64,000 nucleotides of DNA, from positions 275,157,930-275,221,929 of the forward strand of contig JARYHS010008074.1 of the NCBI GenBank assembly GCA_031002005.1, written 5' to 3'. Positions 43,891 to 55,760 of this stretch are shown piece by piece. Made by a program: the position numbers and the translations under genes. Source of the DNA: Vandiemenella viatica (taxonomy: Eukaryota; Arthropoda; Insecta; Orthoptera; Morabidae). The notes below the pieces were generated by a model, which was given only the letters and a program-made list of their open reading frames with translations, did not search any database and was not told where the DNA came from. The first letter of the stretch is position 1; each line of letters begins with the position of its first letter.

Positions 43891-44574
43891 GCTTAACAAC
43901 AGGTAATATTGCTCCACCATTCATTTCCCGCATCAGGACCTGCCCCATGTTTTTGAAATATTTATTAAGAATCCATGACGGCCAAAGAACTGATACAAGA
44001 ATGGGGTAAAACTGATCGGTGTATATAGACTGAATCCATTGCATTTTAATCAAGTAATTGTCATGGAAATTTGATTAATGCCATGCACCTTGTTGCGTAA
44101 TCTTGGCTCGTGAGCACGGAGAAAGGATGTGTAATTCATGTCCGAGATTCTTATACGACAGAGAAATGATTTGACGGAAGGATTGACTGATACAAGCAGC
44201 CTTTGATACCTTCTGTCAGTATAAAGCTGCGGGAAAGCACAAGTCTTGGATCCCTGTTGCTATACAGCACGAAAATACTTACGTTATAATTGTCAACATT
44301 TTCATGAGAGGTATGAAATAGGAACTAACTTTACATTTTCCTAGCATTATCAACTGATATAAACAGCTCTGATATATCCGTGACCGTTATTTACCTGATT
44401 TAGAAGCCAAACAGGTGACAAATGTTAGATGTAGATAGGGTACTGAATATTGAATTATTTGATCTGTAGTTAATAGTTTACCTCAGATAAATCAATAATT
44501 ACTGAAACTTTGTCATTAAATATTAGTTCGCGTTAATTTGAATAAAAATGGGGAAGTTGATTAACAGAAATGAA
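43891..44574. other. Unannotated DNA
   Basis: No feature recognised. Confidence 0.4.
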
Positions 44575-44700
44575 AGTGAGCATGGTGAGAGAGCGGTAAC
44601 ACGAGCCTCACTTTCGGGAGGACGCGAGGTCGAATCCCCGCACGACCAACCAGATTTCGGTTTCTCCAAATCACTCCAGGCGAATGCTTCAACTACCAAA
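44575..44700 (+). repeat. SINE, 3'-truncated
   Basis: Head 'agcggtaacacgagcctcac' and 'aggtcgaatccccgcacg', then 'ccagatttcggtttctccaa' and 'actccaggcgaatgc', where it stops. About 20% diverged from the main family by eye. Confidence 0.65.
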
Positions 44701-44789
44701 TTGTTAACCTTGATGTATGTGAACAGATATGGAGACTAGATTTTTAATTGTTCATCGTGCTACTTGTGAAGTGTAGGTATTTTACAAAA

Positions 44790-45590
44790 AGACGCCATAC
44801 TTGCTTTGTATTTTGTTGATTTTTTCATGGTCCACATCTTGATTTTCACTGAGGACAATTAATCTTCTAAATTTTTCGTATTGTTCTGTAGGAGATAGAA
44901 CATTGTTTGGCCTAGTATTAAAATGCACGAGTTGTGTTTTTCCCGCGGGGCTGTCTTGATGTCTGGTCGTACTAATAGGTTGATGGTTACATTCATACTT
45001 TTAAAAGGGCAGCCATAGCATGCTTTGTCGACATCCATATTTAGTATGCATCCTCCACACTGATAACGACGTAGAATTGAGTCGATATTTCCACAAAATT
45101 CGCATCTTGCTTTGAAGTGTATTCGGCATAATTTCTCATTTGTTACAATTGTCTCATTAAACACTTCATACCATAGAGCTTGTATGTCTGAAGGCAAGTT
45201 GTTAAAAATATTTGACCATACAATCTCCAAATTATTATCTGAATATTTTGTTTATATCTTGTTGCGTTGGCTGTTATTCATAGAGATTTTGTAGAACTCT
45301 TTTGTTGTTTGTGGGGATTTTTTCAGTTGAACTGTTATATAACTAATTTCTAGAAAATAATCCCTGATATGTTGAAAGTTTTTGTCGATCTGTTCGATTC
45401 GTATAGGAGCCTCTGTACCTGCGGGTATGTATGTTTTTACTAGTTGAGATGTGAGACTGTCTTCAGCCATCGTAATTTTGTTCATCGTTCGTAGAAATAG
45501 CGCTTTGCATTTGATGCTGGGATCAATAACATTCAATCCGAACGTTAAAGTGTTGGTCCCTCCACAATACTGACGGAATACGTGACATCT
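44790..45590 (-). mobile_element. Non-LTR retrotransposon C-terminus with zinc-knuckle
   Basis: Starting near 45590 on minus: LTFGLNVIDPSIKCKALFLR (45560-45490), then SLTSQLVKTYIPAGTEAPIR. After a frameshift near 45250 it continues WSNIFNNLPSDIQALWYEVF, NETIVTNEKLCRIHFKARCE and FCGNIDSILRRYQCGG. The W...NNLP...LWY...N.I.TNEKL...C.FCG order is the C-terminal domain of several insect LINE clades, where the cysteines bind zinc. The reverse transcriptase is missing. No flanking duplication was found. Confidence 0.7.
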
Positions 45591-46799
45591 GTCACAAGAT
45601 CACTAAGACTACCTTTAACCAGAAATGAAGACGAGGGAAAACGCACAAACTGATATTAAATATTTATAATTATTGTAAAATATTGAATCTTGTTATGTAG
45701 TGTGTAATACATTCCAACTATGACCAGTAATTATAATTAAGTTAGTATAAATTTGGTTGTTACTAGTTTCCTCACTATTGCACCTACGAATCCGCAGGTA
45801 AATGTTTATTTTTGTGAAGGAGTTGGGCGTTGCCGTTGGTCCTAACCTCCGCGCCCGTGACTCACAGGGGACTACTTTGTCTCATCTGCATACCTGCCCC
45901 GCCCAGTCTCTCCGTCTATTCTGGTTGCGGGCTCCGTACAGTGCCGTTATGAACAGCACTTATTGGCTCAATATTACTCTATCGGGAATGTGGAAATCAC
46001 GAGAAAGCGTTGTATTTTTATGGAAATAGGTGACTGAGGATCATTCTAGGGAATAGTGAATCAGCGGCAAGTACTCTCCAATGGGTGGGAATTGCTTTTT
46101 GGACGAGGCAGTGGCTGTAAACTCTGCTGGTGAAACAGACCGTGAAGCAGGGCAGCGACGCTGGTTAAGGTTCTGCTTTTGGTAGGGACCCTTTAGGCCA
46201 ATTTTTGGGTTGTTTTTTCAACAAGAGGGCTACACCGAAGAGCAAGCGTGGACTGCGTGCTCAAACTGTCTCTATTTTTTAAGGTAATTGTTAAGTATCC
46301 GCAGTTTCCCAGACGAGCAATGAGTGAACGACATGGCCATGCATTATATGTATTTCTCTATCTTCTCGCAGAACCGCCTCAAAAAATTTCGAACAGGAAT
46401 TAATATATCAACAAGACATAGTTTGGCAGCTAGTTGATAAACTGGGTGTTTTAGGTATCTAACTGGCCTTTTAGTAATGAATCTAGACGTTAGGTTTTAA
46501 CTGAAATCCAGTGTGGCTTTTTACCACATGGAAAACCATGTGTTATTAGTTGATTTCATTTGTGTGACGTTGACGTCTGACGATCCTCAAATTGCCATCA
46601 AATAAATTGGGTTTGGTTTCATAGAACTGTGTAATAATTTTGTTTTGAAAATATTAAATCCAAGGACGAACTTCGCAAATTTCGTGTACAAATTATTCAA
46701 GCGTCATACCTTCACAGTTTACCATACACAGTAAACTACATTTGTAACGTAATCGATTTGTTCGTGACCGTTACAATATACTGAATTATTATTATTTGC
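45591..46799. other. Unannotated DNA
   Basis: No element recognised. A GC-richer patch at about 45820-45990 has no identified motif. Confidence 0.4.
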
Positions 46800-47012
46800 T
46801 AATGGCTTTGCGCCTATTCTACGTCGATGTATTGAAGGTCGGAATAGGACTTTGTTCAAAGTACGGGAAGGAATTCGGCCATGGCCTTTTTGAAGGAACC
46901 ATCCCGCCAGTTGTCTGGAACGATTTCTGGGAACTATAGAAAGCCAGAAACTGGATGACTGGACGGGGATTAGAATCCATGTCCTCTCGAATTCAACGCC
47001 AGAGTGTTACGG
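46800..47012 (-). repeat. SINE, second 3'-end type, diverged
   Basis: On the minus strand: a degraded head with 'taacactctggcgttgaatt' ('cgagaggacatg'), 'ctaatccccgtccagtcatc', 'ctgggatgg'-like body ('actggcgggatggttccttc'), 'aaggccatggccgaattcc' and a 3' end 'acatcgacgtagaataggcg' plus 'caaagccatt', the type seen at 49463. Confidence 0.7.
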
Positions 47013-47234
47013 TTCATCCTACAGACTCCGCAATACGTACACTGGAGAAAAATAGTGTTTCAGAACACTGATCATGGCATTGGTATGCTAAGTACATTAG
47101 GAACTGGTGAAATTTTTCGAGACATCTTGCGTGTGAAATCTACTGTGCCCTTTAACAATAAATACTTCAAGCGATTGTACCGCACGCTTTCTCCATGCAG
47201 GATGGAAACTTCGAGAGAATGTCGCCCACTGCAC

Positions 47235-47350
47235 CAGTACTCGGAGAACCTTATTGCGTCAGGTACTCACATTCGGGAGGATGAAGGTTCGATTCCTGTT
47301 CGGCTATCCAGATTTAGGCTTACATAATTGCTCCAAAATGACTCGGGGTG
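47235..47350 (+). repeat. SINE, 3'-truncated
   Basis: 'gcgtcaggtactcacattcg', 'gaaggttcgattcctgttcg' (B box), 'ctatccagatttaggcttac' and 'tcggggtgaaagctg'. Diverged; the body ends early. Confidence 0.6.
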
Positions 47351-48035
47351 AAAGCTGATAAGATTGCTTCAGAATTGTCATCCTCGCCCTACTATAAAAA
47401 CAATCATATGCGAGCCATAGAGAAATGATTGAAATGAGCAAGGAGGAGAAAGAGAGTATGATGTCCACAGTAAGTTTCGCTCGAGCGCATTAAACTGGAC
47501 TGCTTATGAGGATAGCTGTAGGAGATAGCACTGTTCCAAATGTGGTACGTAAGTTGCCCCCCCCTGGGAATTTTTTTTTGTACCTTATACCTTACCTGTA
47601 GACACGACAGAAAATCTTCAATACGTTTCTGGCAAAGACTGGGCTTTCCTGTTAATTGTGGTTGTTGATAAATATATATATTACACGGAACCTTATCACA
47701 ACCCCATGAATCGTATTTCTGAGCTGCCGAGAGTCAACCGTGCTTCATGTAGCTTTTCTGTCAAGACACAGCGTGTTCAGAACGAATTTGCGATAGTGTT
47801 ATGTCTTTTCGTAGCAGAGCGAAATGCCATTTCACTTGGAAAGTGGGTAAAGCTCCTTTGACAGTTATGATTTCTGGATTGTTCCTCTTGAGAAATTAAC
47901 AAGAACGTATCTGGTAGTGTAAACCTTAATCTGTTAAAGCGCCTACAACAGTTCCCGATTGGGTCAACGTATATGCGAGGCTTGGTGGGATGTAAATTTT
48001 AGGTACGTGGTCACCATTCTCGTAGCTAGTAAGCA
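47351..48035. other. Unannotated DNA
   Basis: No feature recognised; a short C-run and T-run lie near 47556-47580. Confidence 0.4.
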
Positions 48036-49345
48036 ACACTTGTGAACAAAAAATTGATAAAGTAACATAACATATTAACTACTTGGTGGAAATGAATGAA
48101 AGTGCAGGAGCATGTTTCCAAAGGTTTTCCACAAGTGCAGCTAAAGCTGAACGTCACATAGTGTGAGGTCACTATGTCTATAGAGCAAATGTGTATGCTC
48201 TTGCTACACGAGGAACATGACAGTGTGTGTTAATCAGCGAGCTGTTACGGTGCACTGCGGTGGTGTTTTTCACTACAACATGGCCAGGAGACAACATTTA
48301 AACGGCCTCATAGGGAAACTGTCGAGTGCAGCCCAGGATTTCGGTATTGCTCACTGCATTGTTTCACTTGCGCGGGGAACGTTCAGAACCACAGGCAATG
48401 CTACACGAAGAGGAAAAGGTGGTCGACCACATTGTGCAACAGGCAAGAAGTGGTCCACGGCAAACAGCGGGTGCAGAAGTAACAACATTTACAAGACTGC
48501 AGCGCAAGCAATCTCACGCTTCACGGTGTCACGGCGACTGCGTGGGGTTGGAATCTTTGACCATTACATTGTGTTCCATTGACGGCCGCATACTGGACGG
48601 CTCTTCTCAGATGAGAGAATATTCAATCTGAGCTGTGATTCCGGATGTAGACTCATCACGCGTGAAGAGAGAATATGTATTGTGCCCAGGAACATTGTTT
48701 ATCAAACATTATGGTGTGTGGAGGTATAATGTTGAATACCGACCTCCGAACTTTGATAGCGGTACACTCACCGGTTAACATTATCGTGACACTATAGTCC
48801 TTGCCCACGTGTATTCGGCCCTGACTTCATTTTTATGGATGACAATACGCGATCGCAAGTGGAGGAGCCCTTGGAATGAGAGGATATTCGATGAATGGAC
48901 TGGCCTCCCCGCTCCCATGACTTAAATCCATCTATAATGTGTTTGATCCATTGGGGAAAGTTATTTCAGTACATCCACGTGCATCAACGACCACCTAGAA
49001 GTTGTTAATCTCGCTGGTGGAGGAATAGGACGCGCTACCTTAAGAACCCTCACCAAACTTGTAACCAGCATTGAAGCAGATTAAACAGCATCCATTGCTG
49101 TCCGTGGTGATCACACACGCTTTCAAGAACTATGTCCTTTCTTTTGTTCAAAGGATCATCATGAGTTGCAGCTTCTTACCTCTGTATAAAACTGTTATTT
49201 CTTTTTGCCTCGTCAGGTGTTACTTTTGGTTGCTCTTTGTACTATAATGTAGTAGTTCTGTCTACAGTACAATTTTCGTCGTGTGGCTCGGCAATGATAC
49301 AGCATGTGAATGTTACTTTCGTCCATAAGTTTTGCACACCAGTGT
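48036..49345 (+). mobile_element. Tc1-like DNA transposon relic
   Basis: The right end reads 'gtccataagttttgcacacc' then 'agtgta'; the left end ('acttgtgaacaaaaaattga', 'aaagtaacata') is its diverged inverse. At 1.3 kb it is near the normal length, so it is an aged full-length copy rather than a deletion. The TA duplication is intact only on the right. Confidence 0.8.
48280..49130 (+). pseudogene. Tc1-like transposase
   Basis: Pieces in order: MARRQHLNGLIGKL (first helix-turn-helix), FGIAHCIVSLARGTFRTTGN, ISRFTVSRRLRGVGIF (second HTH), LFSDERIFNLSCDSG (DE of the first catalytic block, family pattern SDES-F), GPDFIFMDDNTRSQV (second Asp), and TRTLTKLVTSIEA with IAVRGDHT near the C-terminus. 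At least four stops and frameshifts; the third catalytic residue region around 48900-48930 is scrambled. Clearly inactive. Confidence 0.85.
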
Positions 49346-49462
49346 ATATAAGAAATGTTAAGTATGTTTAAGCTTTAGCCCTACTGTTTAGCTGCTGATC
49401 AAATGAGCATTGAAGTAGTTCTTCGATGAGACACTTTCACTATCGGCCTGTGTACTACTGAA

Positions 49463-49722
49463 GGGACCGACCGTGGTGGGTGAGCGGTTAACGCTCTGGC
49501 CTCGCATTCGGGAGCACGCCGGTTAGAATCCCCGACCGGGCATCCAGATTCGGGTTTTTCATGGTTTCCTCAAATCACTTCAGGTGAAATCCGGGATGTT
49601 TCCTTCAAAAAAAGGCCATGGCCGAATTCATTCCCCTTTCTTGTTCCTAGTCCCATCCCCTTCTAATGACATCGACGACGACGAGGCGTTAAGCCATGAG
49701 TAAATAAAAAATAAATAAAACT
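49463..49722 (+). repeat. SINE, second 3'-end type, full length
   Basis: Head 'gtggtgggtgagcggttaac', 'gctctggcctcgcattcggg' and 'ggttagaatccccgaccg'; body 'gggtttttcatggtttcctc' and 'aaaaaggccatggccgaatt'. The 3' end is 'cttctaatgacatcgacgac' plus 'gacgaggcgttaagccatga' and an AT-rich tail. The 3' end differs from the 'cccgtctctaaagacc' type, so the window holds two subfamilies with a shared head. A possible 7-bp duplication is ACTACTG. Confidence 0.85.
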
Positions 49723-51300
49723 ACTGGTGGGGTGTTTCAATTAAAAGTTTAATCTCTCTATAACTTAGTTTCAGTTATCGCATTTAGGTTATAAATTATA
49801 ATAGATTTTTTTCAGTTGACCGGCTTGTTTGCTGATTTAGATCATAAATTGATGTATTATATCGGACGAAATTGCATGCAAAAACAAGGAGAAAGTTTTT
49901 TAGTTTTAAAAAATTATTCGGAGTGTACATTGTAAAGAAACAATCACATTGCGGTTTTTGTTCATTAAATCTGCACAGTTGAAAAGAAATGATTTTGTCA
50001 TGCTTCAAAAAATCTAACTACTTTTTATGGTTTGTAAATATGATTAACCGGTTAGTCGTTTTAAAACACACTGAATGCATTTTAATTCTGCTAATCTGAA
50101 CGCGGCATACAAACTGATAGCAGCTTAATCATCATCTGCGATACTTGGACGTTATCAATTATGAGCTGACACTTCTGTGAAAACTGTCCCAAGTATGAGA
50201 AGAAATTTTTTTTAAAAAAGTTTTTTGAGGATATTTATTCAGAAATTTCAGATTTTTTGTATTTTTAAAGCCGACAGTATCCAAGCTCCAAATCTATCAC
50301 ACAAATTAAAAGCAACACGCGTAGAAATAACGTTCAAAATCCTCTAACATGTTATTAATACCGTACATATACGGTAATTGAAACACGCGCAATGATCATT
50401 CTTTTTCAGTGAGAAAAATAAATGTCCCACTCTCTTAAAATGCAAATTCTACATTTTTTCGCATATTACTTGTTCGTGCTTTAATCTGGCAGCATGATGT
50501 TTTATTCCTCCTTATCGCAGCTGCTTCCATGATTGGATTAGCTTTCCGGCGTGAAGCCTCACGTGTCTCGCTAGCGGACAAGGGCTTCTCAGTCTGTCAC
50601 GTGGTTCACGCACGTGAGCTGGTAAGTCCCTCTTAGCTTTCCCACATTAACTCCAACGGAAACCTTGAGGGAGAGCTGAACTTGTTGAACGAGTGTAATA
50701 AAAATGGAAGTATAACAGTAGGCAATTGAACCTTTTTGTTTTTATAAGAAAGACTATATAACTGAGCCCTTGTTTGCTTATTCCGCAAATATCACTTTTT
50801 CTCGCTATTTTTGTTACAATGCAATTAACTTCGGAAATATTTTTGATTATTCGACTCCGGATAGGAAAAACATTTACATATGAATACTTGTTGACCTTGT
50901 ATATGTTCTCAACACAAAACTTGTTGTTTTTCGTTTATGTAATTGTACGAGATAAATAGTAAGCATGGCTTTGACATCATCCCTCCGAGCTATCTTCAGA
51001 GTATAGAATGGCGGACGAATGGCCAGTGCGTTGGTTTGCTGCCTCTTGTTTCTTTCGCCGGCTCACCGGACGCGTCGCTCTCGCATTACGCGTTACGTAA
51101 AGGATTTTTTTTGTTCGTATGCTAGCGCACATCAAGGTGCTGCGGGTCGGCTTCCATTCTCGCCGTGGTTCATTTGTTTCGCGAGTGCCGGCCTTGGATG
51201 TGCGAGGGAACTGTTCCTCAAGGCTCCGCTTCTCATAACCGAATATATCTCCCGCCGACCAGGAAACGGGTTATTACGCGCTTTAATTACACTGCGGCGG
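49723..51300. other. Unannotated DNA with an E-box cluster and a GC-rich patch
   Basis: AT-rich until about 50500. Then comes a moderately GC-rich part with three CACGTG sites (annotated), and a CpG-rich stretch at about 51000-51400 with open but motif-free frames (96 and 84 codons). This is a candidate regulatory island, but no gene is recognised. Confidence 0.4.
50560..50616. promoter_or_regulatory. Cluster of three canonical E-boxes
   Basis: CACGTG occurs at 50560-50565, 50598-50603 and 50611-50616. An inverted CCAAT-like 'gattgg' lies at 50531-50536. Chance alone would give one CACGTG in about 4 kb. Binding by bHLH factors is inference only. Confidence 0.35.
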
Positions 51301-51304
51301 CTGC

Positions 51305-52653
51305 TATAGCTGTGGCCAGATTAATTGGCGGCTGGCGTCAAATGCGCCGTTGCAAAGCCGTGCGCGTAACAGTTGTATTCACCTCTTTACTTGTAGTAAT
51401 GGTTTGTAACGTGTTTTAAGTAATTTATGATCACTATTCTGTCATAAAATATTGATGCATGTCATTTCGTTAAGAAAGTTATGCATTGCAGATGCGTTTA
51501 ATATAATTGGAGGTTTCAAAAGACCTGTTATTTATTATTCTATTATCTGCGCAGAAAAATAAAATTCTCGACAGACTAAGGAAACCTAAGGAAATACTCT
51601 TCTTTTATTTGTGGCTAAAAGTCCACGTGTTACATTTTATTTTCAGTTTGTATATTTATAACTAAAATCAAAATTTTATTTTGTCATCCTCTGCACTGAA
51701 AAACTTGCATAATTAACGACAAAATTATCTGTTTATATATTACCACTCATCACTATCGTAAAATTCGTGTACTGTCCTCCTGACAAAGGACTGTCAAAGT
51801 CGCTAAGCTTTGTTAGAGTGCTGTATTGTTTCATATTTTTCTTTCGAGAAACAAACGTAGGTTATTTTCCCTCACGACACACGCGCTGGACAGTTCTCAA
51901 ACCGACAACCACAAGCTGCAGCGCAAATAGCCTGTCCATTCCCTAAATTTTTCGCAATATGGTTGTTTTTTGCGGTAACAAATCACTACAGTTTTTTTAT
52001 TTCATCAATATCAAGTACGTCCATATTTTTCAAGTCTTTTCTTACTAGCGTACATGCAGAAGACAAAATTTCTCGATCATTGTCCACAAGAAATTTGAAA
52101 TATTTATAAACATTGTGAATGATAGATTTACTCTGTTGTCTGCTTCAGCCGCGGTGGTTCTGCTGTCGATGAGTTGCGTCTTGTTGGGAGTCGTTAGTTC
52201 GGGAACACCTGGAATAGGAGAATAAGTCTCTTCCTAAGTATCCATTTTTAGTAGCAAGATTCTCTTGCTAAATTTCCCTAATTATAAGTTACTGCACTTT
52301 TTGTTCGGTAAAATTATTACACTAAATTACTATAATTAATAAATAACCAAAAGGAATTATTTAAATCGCACGTAAAAATCGTAAATCGCTAAAAATTAAA
52401 ATATCCTCTCTCGAGAAAGTTCACACTCACACTGACACTTTCTAATTCCGATTCTCAGGTTCACACATTTTTTGTGAAAGGGAGGTGGAAGGTTTGGTTG
52501 TGGGTAGCGAACTGTTGACGCTTGGACTAGGCAACACAGGCCGCACAGCGTTGCAATTTTCAGGTGATAGAAAGAGAGCGCATCGCGAGATTGTCCCCAA
52601 GTACGGCAACAGCGCGTTCACACTGACCCGCCAATTAATCTGGCCACAGCTAT
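51305..52653. repeat. Pair of inverted 27-bp sequences, possible transposon ends
   Basis: TATAGCTGTGGCCAGATTAA followed by TTGGCGG occurs at about 51305-51331 and, inverted, at about 52627-52653. Similarity continues weakly inward ('gcgccgttgc' against 'gcgctgttgc'). The 1.35-kb span would suit a non-autonomous element, but no target-site duplication is visible and the inside shows no transposase. Confidence 0.45.
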
Positions 52654-53134
52654 AATCTAGTGTAGCTACTTTGTACCAAAACACAGACTCTAACGCGCAA
52701 TTTAGAATCATTTTACTATATTTTAGGCACAAAATCGTTGTTAATTAGGCGAAGAAATACGTTAAAAATTTCAGAGAGAATTCTTGAGCAATGCTGGCTT
52801 GTTGCTCGTATTGTAGGCTAATTCGAAACGAAGAAACTGCTGGTATCGATCCTAATTATTGCGTACATATCTAGCGACAACTTGTAGAGATGATTATGTT
52901 GTGACGAAGTGTGAATTGGGAGCGAACAAACAATAAAACACACGCTTTCGTTGTTCGTATTGCTATATAAATCTCAGATTTTTAAGTTGCTAGTATCACT
53001 TGTTGATTTAACTTAGTCCATTCAATAGCTCTGTTATGCGTTAGATATAATATTAAGGCTTTTACGGTTTTAGTTGATTGAACTTATAGATCAATTGAAC
53101 AAGAGCAATAAATAATAAAAAAACTAAGCAGAGA

Positions 53135-53480
53135 AAGTACAGAGAAGAGCCGCTAGATTTGTGAATGCTTGCCACAGCCCTTACGAAAGCGTCGCAGAAT
53201 TCACATATAAATTAAGCCGATTGTCTGATTTACAGATGGCGTAGGTTTTATTTGTAGCAAATAAGCGAATGTCCACTTTCATTTACGAGTGCGATGAAAT
53301 ACTTCGTCTATCAACCTATTTGGGTCGCGTTGACAGGAGAGATAAGATTAGAGAAATAGGAACCCTACTGAAGCTTACATTAACTCGTTCTTCCCTTGTG
53401 CCATTCGGGATTAAAATACACAGTAGAGAATAGTGTAGGTGGAAAGCACCCATTGCCATCCACAATTTTGTGAATTTGGG
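53135..53480 (+). mobile_element. CR1/L2-like LINE 3' end, copy a
   Basis: It encodes VQRRAARFVNACHSPYESVA, LSRLSDLQMA, then RMSTFIYECDEILRLSTYLG and RVDRRDKIREIGTLLKLTLT (53270-53390). The first block is the same polymerase C-terminal signature as at 10290. One stop and a frameshift; no 5' part. Confidence 0.65.
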
Positions 53481-54027
53481 AGTATATATATATGTATATG
53501 TATACCCTACATGAACATAGGCCCTGTCAGCTGTGCACCTATGGGCGGAGCTCCAGCTAACGGTCTGGTCTCTTTAAATTATGTATGCGCCATACACGAC
53601 GAGAAATTACAGCGACATCCATAAGGGCGGTGTAACGGTGGCCATGTCAAGCACCCGTCGCTATTTGTGTCAATGTAATTACTGCTCTTAAGACTACGGC
53701 ATGGAATCTCTACAAGGTACAATACCCCTCTTATATAGTTCCATTGAGTATTTTACGCAGGTATAATTAAAGTACCTGGGAGATCGATCCTTGCTCGGCA
53801 TCTTTCGATTGCTGTTCAATATTCAAGATTTTTAGTAAAGTTTGATTAAACTTAAACGTTTTTCTTGAGGACTTCCTGGGAATATTTAAGGGCACAGTTC
53901 CTTGCGAAGAGAAACTTAAGTAACATCAGTATGCTTACTGGTATAGGAAACCTATGAGATGAGGTTAAAGTCATTTCCGAGATACTAAATCCAAGAACTT
54001 TTTTTGTGAAGTCGTGTTATAATCATA
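53481..54027. other. Unannotated DNA
   Basis: Begins with a short TA-rich microsatellite (53485-53500). No gene. Confidence 0.4.
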
Positions 54028-55024
54028 AAAACCAAAACGTTACCTACATATGAAATTTCGTCCAAGTCACTAGAGGCGTTTCCGAGATTGTATTGTTTAC
54101 CGCCTCATAAATTGCTTTTAAATAAAAATGCAATTATGTTAAATAGAAATTTTAATGCTGATCAGGATTTAATTAATGGTGCAAGATTAGTGGTAATTCT
54201 CTTAGACGAGTACATCATCAGCTCTAAATTAATTCACTCCGATAAAAATATGCTCTTAACTCACACTAATCTTACACCACCGACCGTGCTTTTCCAAATG
54301 ATAAGAAAACACTTTCCAATAGAAGTAACACTCGCCATGAATATTAATAAAGCACAAGCTCAGACGCTTCAAAAGACAGGATTATATTCGTATGGTTACA
54401 CGTAGGTGGCGATTTCACGAGTTTGTGGATTCATTAATATTTATTTTTGTGTTAAAGACACATACGGTCAAAAAGTCAACGATGATCACATTATAACTAC
54501 TGATATTGTTTTCAAAGAAGCTTTGTGAAATTAAGAAGATTCAAAAAATAACTTCTCAAGTTTTTAAACGTTTTACAATTAAACGTGCAGTATTTAATGA
54601 TAACGACTTTTTACAGTAAAACTAATATTTATTACTACTACTCAAAATAAAATAACTTTCATTAATAAATACTTGCATTTACTTATTTCCCCCTAATTAT
54701 CTTTCCATTCGATGACTGATGAAGATACTACGCAAAATATTCGCATGGGTCAGTTGGTGTACATAAATTCTTCGTTTAAAGATATGAGTTCCTTGTTGAA
54801 ACCAAAGAGAAACCTAATTTCAGTGGGCTTTCTGGTACCAGAAACGTCTACAAGGTGGCGTTACAGCCGATTCCGAGATGCCAAACACAAATTGGTTCTT
54901 TTTTTGTGTTAATTAGCGTTTTTGCATGGAAGACACATACTTAGATAACCTTAAAAAGTAAAACGTTATCTAAATATGAAGTTTCATTCAAATCACTAGA
55001 GCCATTTTCGAGATTTGCTCGTTT
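54028..55024. repeat. Direct repeat flanking the helicase relic
   Basis: A segment of about 70 bp with 'aaacgttacctacatatgaa' and 'gtttccgagattgt' (54033-54095) recurs with changes at about 54961-55022 ('aaacgttatctaaatatgaa', 'ttttcgagatttg'). 'ttccgagat' plus a 'ttttttgtg' stretch precedes both. Two copies of a downstream unit, or an older element split by the helicase piece, are the likely explanations. Confidence 0.5.
54075..54600 (+). pseudogene. Helitron helicase (PIF1-like) C-terminal relic
   Basis: The frame from about 54091 reads LPPHKLLLNKNAIMLNRNFN, DQDLINGARLVVILLDEYII and TPPTVLFQMIRKHFPIEVTL, then AMNINKAQAQTLQKTGLY. These correspond to the family's LPPH-L-K--A-IML-RNL, LCNGTRL, F--KR-QFP, and AMTINKAQGQT boxes (motif V/VI region). 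RVRGFDSL follows after a frameshift near 54405. The Rep domain and helicase motifs I-IV are absent. Confidence 0.8.
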
Positions 55025-55389
55025 AAAGAAATAAGATTAAAACTCGCAGCCAAAAGAAAATACTGTTTCAAAATAATGATCACACAGCAATTACCGAGCG
55101 GATAATGAATTGAACGTGTTTATGGCAATTTTGCTAGAAACAATCCACTATTCCTGACCAGTAACAGATGAAAGTAAAAGTTCGAAGCAGCGGAAATTTT
55201 AATATCACGAACGTTTACTTGCTATACAGGAAACAACCATGTTTCAAGACCAGTCGCTGCAATACAAGTAAACTTTCCTGGAGGTTTTCAATTCCTCAAA
55301 AAACTCAATCGATTAGTAGTTTAATCGTCAGTATGTCACTTTATATTTTGAGAGATCCTTGTTGCAATAGACAGATTACTAGTTACGAG
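55025..55389. other. Unannotated DNA
   Basis: Nothing recognised. Confidence 0.35.
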
Positions 55390-55760
55390 AAAGTAGGCCT
55401 ACAGAGAACAGCAGTTTGTTTCGTGCATATTGCTATAGCACTTACGAAAACCTCAGACAGTGATACTGTGGTTGGCTGCGACTATCTGATAGACGGACGA
55501 ACTAGTTTCCAATTAAATTAATTGGCCAACATGCGAGCATCCACTCTCGCTTATGATTGCGGAGAAATATTTCGCTCAGCGAAATTTTTGAGTCGCTGAC
55601 GGCAAGGATGAAATCGAGGAAATCAGGTGGTGAACTGGCGCGTTCCCTCGTACCCTATTTATTGCCGGTCTTAGAGAAGATTAGGTTTGGTGTAAGGCAT
55701 CCGAGCCACCCACAATTTTATGAATCGCAGGGAATGAATGTAGATGAACGTGGTTGATGA
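55390..55760 (+). mobile_element. CR1/L2-like LINE 3' end, copy b
   Basis: It parallels 53135-53480: LQRTAVCFVHIA at the RRAARFV position, then MRASTLAYDCGEIFRSAKFL against RMSTFIYECDEILRLSTYLG. Frames break several times. The parallel order in both copies supports one LINE family. Older than copy a by eye. Confidence 0.55.
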
